Assembly: GCA_963995525.1 (NCBI GenBank)
Contig: CAXEFP010000911.1
Location: forward strand, 143,001-207,000
DNA length: 64,000 nucleotides
Direction: 5' to 3'
Source: Escarpia spicata
Taxonomy: Eukaryota; Annelida; Polychaeta; Sabellida; Siboglinidae
The notes under the pieces: generated by a model
Seen by the model: the letters and a program-made list of their open reading frames with translations, nothing else
What the model was told of the DNA's origin: nothing
Databases searched by the model: none
Shown: piece by piece, positions 57,472-64,000 of the stretch
How positions within the stretch are numbered: the first letter of the stretch is position 1
How the letters are laid out: each line of letters opens with the position of its first letter
Translations under genes and position numbers: made by a program

Positions 57472-60400
57472 ATGCCGCCTACTACTACTACTACTAGGTG
57501 GCAATGTCCGAAATGCGGTGCTTATTTCTTGAAACAGTCGTCGTTAGAGCGACACGCGAAGAGTTCGAAACGATGCGGCGATGACGCGCTATGCGTAAAG
57601 CGATGAGAGTGTCCGAAATGCGGCGTAACGTACAGTACGCGCGCCGCGATGCTACGACACCTGAGGGAACGGTGCGGTCATCCGGCGGTGTCGTTACCGC
57701 CCGATGATAATCCACCACCACCGCCACCATCAGCCGATGCTCTTCAACGCGTCGTGGACGAGCATCGACGTAGCATAGAGACGTCGGTAGCGATCGGTGC
57801 CGTACAGTCCCGTTACAACTATCGCATGACCGCCTGTACGAGTACGCGGGTGCTCGAACCGCGTCTGAGGGTTATGTTTAGCGAACGAAAGAATGCGTTT
57901 AAAATAAACGTAAGCTATGGTTTCGTGTTACGCCACAAGGTGTCGGGCCGTTACCGCTATTTTCATTCGTCCTGTAACTGCTGCGGTCGCCTTCTCGAAA
58001 AACCCGCCCTCGTAACCGATAGCCGTTCTTTCGAACGATTCCTCGATGTCGTGCGCACGACCGACGTACTACAGTACGTCATCGCGCAGCGCCCCGATTC
58101 GGGATGGGTGGTCGAGCTCGTAACGAACGCCACCTACTTCGTGAACGCCATCCTAAACCATCCTATCGGGTGCGTTGGCGCCGCGCTCCCCGCCTACGTG
58201 CGTAACAACAAGCACGTCGTGACGTTGACGAACGATTGGGGAGGCAAGCCCTACGACGATCCTCTATGCCTCTTCCGATGCATTGCCATCCATCGGCAAG
58301 GTGGTGGGAGCCGAAATACAACCCGTTTAACGCGAGTAGCTAAACAACTGAGCGCGCGCTACGCCCCAACGCCGACCGGCGTGCGCCTGAACGAACTGGA
58401 ACGCGTGGAGACGCTTTTTGGCATCAACATCGCCGTCTATCGACTAACGGCGACTGGCGCCGCCGAACTAGTCCGTCGATCGCTCGAAGTGCACCCCACA
58501 ACCCTGAATGTCAACCTGTACGAGAATCACTTTTCGTACATAATCGACCTGCGCGCGTACGCGAAAACGTACAAGTGCTCGAAATGCGGCAACTCACTCT
58601 GGCGGTACCCGTCGGAATTACGACGTCACGAAGCGACGTGCGAGGGCGGTGTTCGTCACGTGTTTCCCGGCGGCGTCTACCGACCGACGCCGTCCGTATT
58701 TCAACGACTCGACGACGAAGGTATCGACGTCGGCGACGACGATCTGCGCTACTATCCGTACCGCGCGACATTCCATTTTGAATGTTATTTTGCCGCCAAC
58801 GATCTACCGCCGGATACCGATAAATGTCGGTGGCTAGCGCGACACGAACTGCTCAGCGTGAGCGTTGCGTCGAACGTGCCCGGACACGAAGCGGCGCGCT
58901 GTTACGTCACGACCGGTGATTCGGCCGACCTAGCGCTTCGCCTCATCGATGACCTGGAAGCCGTGAGCGCGGCGGCATGCGCGGTTCTACGCCCCCGCTA
59001 TGACGCGGTCTTTGAGGCGATCGAAGCGCTCGATAAAGACTGGCGGCGACGAAGTGACGACGACGACAAGGATTCGTCACCGTACGCCGCACTCGCCGAC
59101 CGCCTGTGGACGCACCTTCGTCAAATGCCCGTACTGGGTTTCAACAGCGGTAAGTACCATTTGAATGTCGTCAAAAAGTACTTGACCCCCCTGCTCATAA
59201 CCGACGACGCGCAGCACACATCGTCGGCGTTCACCATTAAACGACAGAACGCTTACATGTGCCTGACGACGTCGACGTTGGAATTTCTGGACATAACTAA
59301 TTACCTCGCGCCCGGTGTCAGCTACGAGCGCTATCTGAAAGCGTACGACTGCGCGGCGACGAAGGGGTACTTTCCGTACGAATATATCGACGCGTTGACG
59401 CGCCTGGACGAGACCGTCCTACCGCCGCGCGAAACTTTCTACAGCCACCTGAAACGCGAGGGAATCTCCGCGGAGGCGTACGAAATTTGTGCGACGGCAT
59501 GGCGCGACGAGTGCATGACGACGATGCGCGATTTTCTAATCTGGTATAATAACCGAGATGTGGCGCCGTTTCTCGAGGCCCTCGAGCGGCAGTTCGCCTT
59601 CTATCGCCGTCAGCGCATCGACATGTTCAAGGACGCCATCAGCGTACCGGGGTTGACGTTGTTGTACCTATTCAACGACCTGCCGCCGTCAATCCATTTC
59701 TCGCTGTTCAACGAACCGAACAAAGACCTGCACCGCCTACTGCAGTCGCAGATCGTCGGCGGTCCATCGATCATCTTCTCGCGTCATCACGAAGCCGGCG
59801 TGACGTCGATTCGAGGCGGTAACAACCCGTGTCGTTCGATAGTCGGCTATGACGCGAACGGTCTCTATCTATCGGCGATGATGCGGGAAATGCAGACGGG
59901 TTGGTACACGCGCCGACGCGCGGAGAACGGCTTTCGAGCGGAACACGTGCACCGCTACGGTCGTATGGCCGTAGAGTGGTTGACGTACGAAGCGGAACGA
60001 ATAGGCGCTCCTATACGGCACCAGTTGAACGGCAGCGAGAAGCGCATCGGTAAGTACCGAGTCGACGGTTGGTGCGCCGCCACGCGAACGGCGTATCAAT
60101 TTCACGGTTGTTTCTTTCACGGCTGCCCGATATGCCAGACGCACGTGACGACGAACGCCGTCAACGGTCAACCGATGACGACTCTGTACGCCGCGACGAT
60201 CGCCGTGACGTCCTACCTGCGCCGCCACGTCGATGCCGTCGTCGAAATGTGGGAGTGCTAGTGGCGAGCCGTGAGACCCCCCGTGACGCGACCCGACGCG
60301 AGGCGCGTAACGCACTCGACGATACTGGAGGGTGTACGCGACGGCTCTCTATTTGGTCTCGTGCAGTGCGATATCGCCGTGCCGGAAGCGCTGCGCGCTA

Positions 60401-61557
60401 AGTTCGCCGAAATGCAGCCCGTATTCAAGAACGTCGATATCGCGCGCGACGACCTCAGCCCGTTCATGCGCCGCTACGCCGAGTCGCACGATCTACTCAC
60501 CCGACCTCAACGAACGCTCGTTGGTAGCTACTTCGGCACGGCGATCGTACTCGCCACGTCCCTCCTACGCTGGTATCTGGAGCACGGGCTCGTCGTCGCG
60601 CGCATCTACCAGGTGATCGAGTACACGCCGATCGCCTGCTTTCGTCGTTTCGGCGACACGGTGTCGACGGCGCGACGCGAGGGCGACGTCGACCCCGACA
60701 AAGCGATCATCGCCGACACCTTCAAACTACTCGGCAACAGTTCGTACGGGAAGACGATTATGCGCGTCGATCGGCACCGGGATATCAAGTACGCTACGTC
60801 GGTAGGCGCCTCGCGACTCGTCAACAACCGTCGCTTCCGGCAACTCGACGTCGTCGTCGACGACGAGCTGTACGAGGTGGCGTTGAATAAGCGCACCGTC
60901 GTCTACGACCTGCCGATTCAAATCGGTTATTTCGTGTATCAATACGCGAAATTACGAATGCTCGAATTTTATTACGACTTCGTCGACGCCTACATTCCAC
61001 GCCCGCTCTATCAGTACTGCGCTATGGACACCGACTCGGCGTACATAGCCCTCGCGGGTCATGACATCGACGCGCTCGTACCGGAAGCGATGCGCGAACA
61101 CTACTTCCGGAATCGATCGCTCTGGTTTCCGGCCGAATGTTGCGACGCGCACGTGGACGCGTACGTACGGTGCCGCGTTGCCGGACTGACGTGGGAGGGT
61201 GGGGACTGCTGCGCGCGCCGTCTTCTATTCGATCGTCGAACGCCGGGTCTCTTCAAAGAAGAGTGGCGCGGCGACGGAATCGTGGCGCTGTGCAGTAAGA
61301 CGTACTACTGCTTCGGCGGCGACGGCGGCGCGAAGTACAGCACGAAGGGATTGAGTAAACGTCAGAACGATATCGACGAACACGACTTCCTCGCCGTACT
61401 GCGCGACCGACGCAGCGGCGTCGGTTGGAACCGCGGTTTCCAAGTGAAAAACTCGTCCGTGTTGACGTACGTTCAAGAGCGCGCGGCGTTGAGCTATTTC
61501 TACGCTAAACGCCGCGTGCTCGACGACGGCGTCACCACGGCGCCGATACTCGTCTAA
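57472..61557 (+). pseudogene. polB: Protein-primed family B DNA polymerase with two in-frame stops
   Basis: One frame of 1,361 codons plus stop, from ATG at 57472. Two CPKCG zinc fingers open it (residues 12-60), an OTU-like C-L-F-R-C (Cys 266) with E-N-H-F-S-Y (His 353) follows, then a third zinc finger (about 369-390). Motif A D-A-N-G-L-Y is at 794, an inserted Q-F-H-G-C-F-F-H-G-C domain before residue 900, motif B K-L-L-G-N-S-S-Y-G at 1085 and motif C D-T-D-S at 1186. TGA at 57604-57606 falls between the first two fingers and TAG at 60259-60261 after the inserted domain. Positions 435 (F-H-F-E) and 563 (N-S-G-K-Y-H) read His where exonuclease motifs I and II normally have Asp. Length and order fit Polinton PolB. 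Numbering counts stops as residues. As it stands it cannot give a full protein without readthrough. Confidence 0.88.
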
Positions 61558-61642
61558 CTCGTATAACTAAACCTACCCTAGGGGTGGGGGGCCGCCTAGG
61601 GGTAGGGTTCTGTATGTATGTATGTAGGTAGGGTAGGGTAAT

Positions 61643-61648
61643 AATAAA
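61643..61648 (+). terminator. Poly(A) signal for PolB
   Basis: AATAAA 86 bases after the PolB stop, in the gap between convergent genes. Confidence 0.6.
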
Positions 61649-61687
61649 ACAAACACAAGTGCGTACATTTTGATCGTCGTTTTTTTT

Positions 61688-61693
61688 TTTATT
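61688..61693 (-). terminator. Poly(A) signal for minus-strand late genes
   Basis: AATAAA on the minus strand, 30 bases past the protease stop. With 61643-61648 it forms back-to-back termination of the two transcription units. Confidence 0.6.
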
Positions 61694-61722
61694 ACTACTA
61701 CTATACACGTAAAAGCGAAGCG

Positions 61723-62175
61723 TTAATGCAATGGCTTTAACCAATCAAATACGAGACAGTCATTGGCCACCCGATTGGTACCGAATAGGTTCTGGAACGT
61801 CGTCAACGGCATGCCGCGACATCGGAGGAGTAGGTAGGCGACGCAATATTGTCCGCACACGTTAGAGACGACGCTCTGCAGTCTCTTGTCGTTGTACGTC
61901 CACGCGTCGCCGCAGTGTCGGTGCAGGAAGGCGCGGAAGTCGGCGTGCAGCGGCGGCAGACCGTACGAATCGAAGTACTCGCCGACGCCTTGGCGGTCGA
62001 CGTAGACGGCCACCCAGTGCTCCCCCGGTTCGCCGCCGTCGTCGGTATTGCACACGAAGGCCATCGGGTAAGTGGTGTCGGTGGTAAGTAGCGCGTCTTT
62101 AGGTACGACGCCGAGGACGATGCGTTTAGCGTACGCGTCGAGTTCGAGGCGACGCAGCAGTTGGAACGTATCCAT
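61723..62175 (-). CDS. Adenain-like cysteine protease
   Basis: 150 residues, an intact frame with a strong start context (CCACCATGG). The catalytic pattern of adenovirus-type (C5/C48) proteases is present: His in G-E-H-W-V-A-V-Y, Asp in Y-F-D-S-Y-G, and Gln/Cys in V-C-G-Q-Y-C-V-A-Y. In Polintons and adenoviruses it cleaves virion precursors during maturation. It starts 5 bases after the capsid gene's stop. It is the one gene of the late block with all key residues and no lesion. Confidence 0.9.
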   Translation of the reverse strand: MDTFQLLRRLELDAYAKRIVLGVVPKDALLTTDTTYPMAFVCNTDDGGEPGEHWVAVYVDRQGVGEYFDSYGLPPLHADFRAFLHRHCGDAWTYNDKRLQSVVSNVCGQYCVAYLLLRCRGMPLTTFQNLFGTNRVANDCLVFDWLKPLH

Positions 62176-62180
62176 GGTGG

Positions 62181-63485
62181 TTACGAGGTACAGTCGTACA
62201 GGACGTTCCGGGTCCGATCGATTTTCATCACCGTCTCGAATTCGGCGTACACGACGACGTTCACCGGTCGGGGTAGCGGCGTCGAGAACTGCATTTCAGC
62301 GCCCACGCTCCCCTGACGCACGACGTTGAAATGATCCCCGTCGCAGCAGTCGGGGGTCAGGTCGAAAGCGAAGACGGTGTAGCCGGCTTCGAAGTCCGAG
62401 CGCGATATGTCGTTCCCCTCGTCCTCGCCCGCCTTTCCGGTGGCTTCGAAGAGATTCATGTAGCTTCGTATGTACCGGTGGTGCGGAAAGTCCGGTTGCA
62501 GCGGCTTGCTCGGCACCTGACGTCCGTCGACGCTGAGCGCGAGGAAGGTTATGTCGTTGTGATGCGCGTTGAACGGATTTCTAGTGTAGTCTCCGTTCTA
62601 GGCGGCGTTGTCGATCATCATCAGGATTATGCGTTTCGGAATTGCACCCATGTACAGGTTCTCGTGCGTGTGCGATAGCGTACCCGCGGTTATCGAGAAC
62701 GACTTGCAGTCGACGCGGCGCATCGGAAACTTAGCCGTTCCCAAAGTCCACGCTTTGATATGACCCAGCTGGACTTCCGGGTTCAACTTCACTTTTCGGA
62801 CGTACAGGCAAATCGAGCGTATCAAGATACGCCACCCCGGCGCGGCAGCCGCGCCCATGAGCGCGAAGGCGTCCTTCGACTGGACCATGCGTATTTTCGT
62901 GTCGACGCCGCTCGGTAGGAGGAGGTTTAGCATAAACGCGTCGACGTGCAGGTGTCCCATCATTTCCACCTCGGTGCTGGCCGCCGTCAGATTGCGCCGC
63001 GCTACGAACCCGGTGTTGTCGTCCCCGCGCGCGTTCATGTGTCAGGCGCTGTCTTTGTACCACAACGACCCCGTGAGATGCGATCGTTTCGCGTCGCTAC
63101 CGTAACTCAGCAGGGTCTCGATGTAGGCCCGGTACGCGTACGTATTAGTCGACGGCGTCACGAGCGTACCGTTCAGCGACACGTCGATTTGACTGAACAT
63201 CGAATGAAGGAAATTGTTGACCGGCGCCACGTTGGTGCCGGCCGCCAGATCGGTACCGTCCCCCTTAACCACTTTGAAGAGGACGTACGTTTGAAGGCTC
63301 GCCAGGTCCGTATAGTCGTTACCCGACCCCGGAATGAGGAACTCGATAGGACCGCCGGCGTCGAGAGCCGTCAGCGGTTGGTAGACGGTCCGATAACTGC
63401 TCTCGATGCTCTTCTGCGTCACCGGTCCGGTGAACAGGTCCAGTTCGGCCTTCACGCCCTCGCACGCTGTCTTTACGAACGCCAT
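62181..63485 (-). pseudogene. Major capsid (hexon-like, double jelly-roll) protein with two in-frame stops
   Basis: One frame of 434 codons plus stop. It begins M-A-F-V-K-T and shows segments I recognise as the Polinton/adintovirus major capsid family (widely annotated in animal genomes as F54H12.2-like): G-P-I-E-F, P-V-N-N-F-L-H-S-M-F-S-Q-I-D, Y-R-A-Y-I-E-T-L-L-S-Y, K-P-L-Q-P-D-F, F-D-L-T-P-D and V-Y-A-E-F. TGA at 63042-63044 and TAG at 62598-62600 break it into thirds; recognisable sequence continues in frame after each. No frameshift. It starts 2 bases after the core protein's stop. Confidence 0.88.
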
Positions 63486-63487
63486 CG

Positions 63488-63895
63488 TTACGCGTCGAAT
63501 ATATCGACCGGTCGACGCCCTCTCTTCCGTCTACTGACGGTCGTCGCCGTTCGACGCGGCTTCTTTATAGGCGGTCTTTTTTTCAACCGTCTCTTCTTCG
63601 GCGCCGCCCCTTTCAATAGGCCGTCGAGAAGATCGACGCCGGCCTCCTTCGCGCGTCGTTTTACCGACGCTTTCAGATTGCCGCCGCCGACGACGTCCCG
63701 CGCCACGTTCACGCCGGTTTTGAGCGGGCGTTTTCCCAACGCCATGGCGCCTCTCTTAAAAAGCGGCATGACGCTTCGAAACAGGCTCCCGAAGATATTA
63801 CCCAGACCGTGTCCTCGCTGACCTCGACTGCCGATGAAGACCGGTAGTTGACCGCCGACCTGTCGAACGTAGTAGTCCTCGTACGGGTTCGGCAT
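63488..63895 (-). CDS. Basic virion core protein, adenovirus pX-like
   Basis: 135 residues, intact, with start context CCACCACCATGC. N-terminal Y-E-D-Y-Y-V-R-Q-V-G-G, then R-G-Q-R-G-H-G-L-G, L-F-K-R-G-A, G-K-R-P-L-K-T-G and a C-terminal half very rich in Lys/Arg (K-K-R-R-L-K-K-R-P and R-R-K-R-G-R-R). The G-L-G/K-T-G layout next to the capsid gene is typical of the Polinton/adintovirus core gene compared with adenovirus pX or pVI. It would condense DNA or act on membranes during entry. Which of the two adenovirus proteins it corresponds to is uncertain. Confidence 0.72.
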   Translation of the reverse strand: MPNPYEDYYVRQVGGQLPVFIGSRGQRGHGLGNIFGSLFRSVMPLFKRGAMALGKRPLKTGVNVARDVVGGGNLKASVKRRAKEAGVDLLDGLLKGAAPKKRRLKKRPPIKKPRRTATTVSRRKRGRRPVDIFDA

Positions 63896-63994
63896 GGTGG
63901 TGGTGGTTAAAACAATCTCGATTTACAGCGTCTGATGTGAAGCGTCGCCACTAGCTTCCCCCGCTCGAATGGTATCGGTTGACCGCAATCGTCT

Positions 63995-64000
63995 CTTATA
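63995..64000 (-). promoter_or_regulatory. TATA box (TATAAG) of the late block
   Basis: TATAAG on the minus strand at the window edge, 100 bases before the core protein's ATG. It would start a transcript covering core, capsid and protease genes. Confidence 0.4.

Larger units (their letters stand above)
52840..64000. mobile_element. Polinton/Maverick (adintovirus-like) element, left 11 kb
   Basis: It begins AGTAGTATATAAAC exactly where similarity to the first repeat-block copy stops, as expected for an element starting in AG. It encodes protein-primed PolB, an adenain-like protease, a hexon-like capsid protein and a core protein in opposed transcription units, the defining Polinton set. Integrase, packaging ATPase and penton-like genes are not in the window. 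GC and CpG content are clearly higher than in the flanks. Several genes carry stop codons, so this copy is probably inactive. Confidence 0.9.

Noticed and set aside
58511..58771. Arg-rich ORFs on both strands within PolB
   Set aside because: Shadow frames of a GC-rich coding region; they overlap the conserved zinc-finger part of PolB.

Overview
This is animal (metazoan) genomic DNA. It holds a multi-exon immunoglobulin-superfamily receptor gene with phase-consistent introns, many decayed APE-type LINE retrotransposons, large simple and higher-order tandem repeats, and the left part of a Polinton/Maverick (adintovirus-like) element. A marine invertebrate such as a mollusc or another lophotrochozoan fits this repertoire, but nothing here fixes the species.

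Layout. 1-2934 is a decayed LINE on the minus strand (family A), followed by a small candidate secreted-peptide ORF and a 1.3 kb repeat block (3368-4680). 4860-8165 holds fragments of another LINE (family C) and microsatellites. 8458-28226 is the minus-strand receptor gene. Twelve exons chain in phase: five Ig domains, two fibronectin III domains, one transmembrane exon and four cytoplasmic exons rich in YxxI/L/V and YxN motifs. The signal-peptide exon is not seen. Its introns hold a 3.0 kb DNA transposon with about 150 bp terminal inverted repeats (12598-15589), two degraded LINEs, a 37 bp minisatellite and a truncated duplicate of the first Ig exon. 28520-37530 is a 9 kb satellite of about 15-17 bp units organised into longer repeats. 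It resumes at 42057-42830 after 4.5 kb of LINE-rich DNA. 45725-50711 is a nest of three LINE families. 51489-52839 is a second copy of the 1.3 kb repeat block.

From 52840 to the window end lies a GC-rich, CpG-rich Polinton. Its left end is set to the base because it interrupts the second copy of the repeat block, while the first copy runs on. It carries a spliced minus-strand gene of unknown function, a divergent promoter region with two NRF1-like palindromes, an RPA70-like single-strand DNA-binding protein, several small splice-acceptor-led ORFs, and a protein-primed family B DNA polymerase on the plus strand. Convergent to these on the minus strand are a virion core protein, a major capsid (hexon-like) protein and an adenain-like protease. 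Polymerase, capsid and RPA-like frames carry five in-frame stop codons and no frameshift, and two exonuclease motifs read His where Asp is expected, so this copy looks decayed. Packaging ATPase, integrase and minor capsid genes are not seen and may lie beyond position 64000.

The genes fall into two functional groups: a host cell-surface receptor that probably signals through phosphotyrosine, and a virus-like replication and capsid cassette. All else is repeats and relics.
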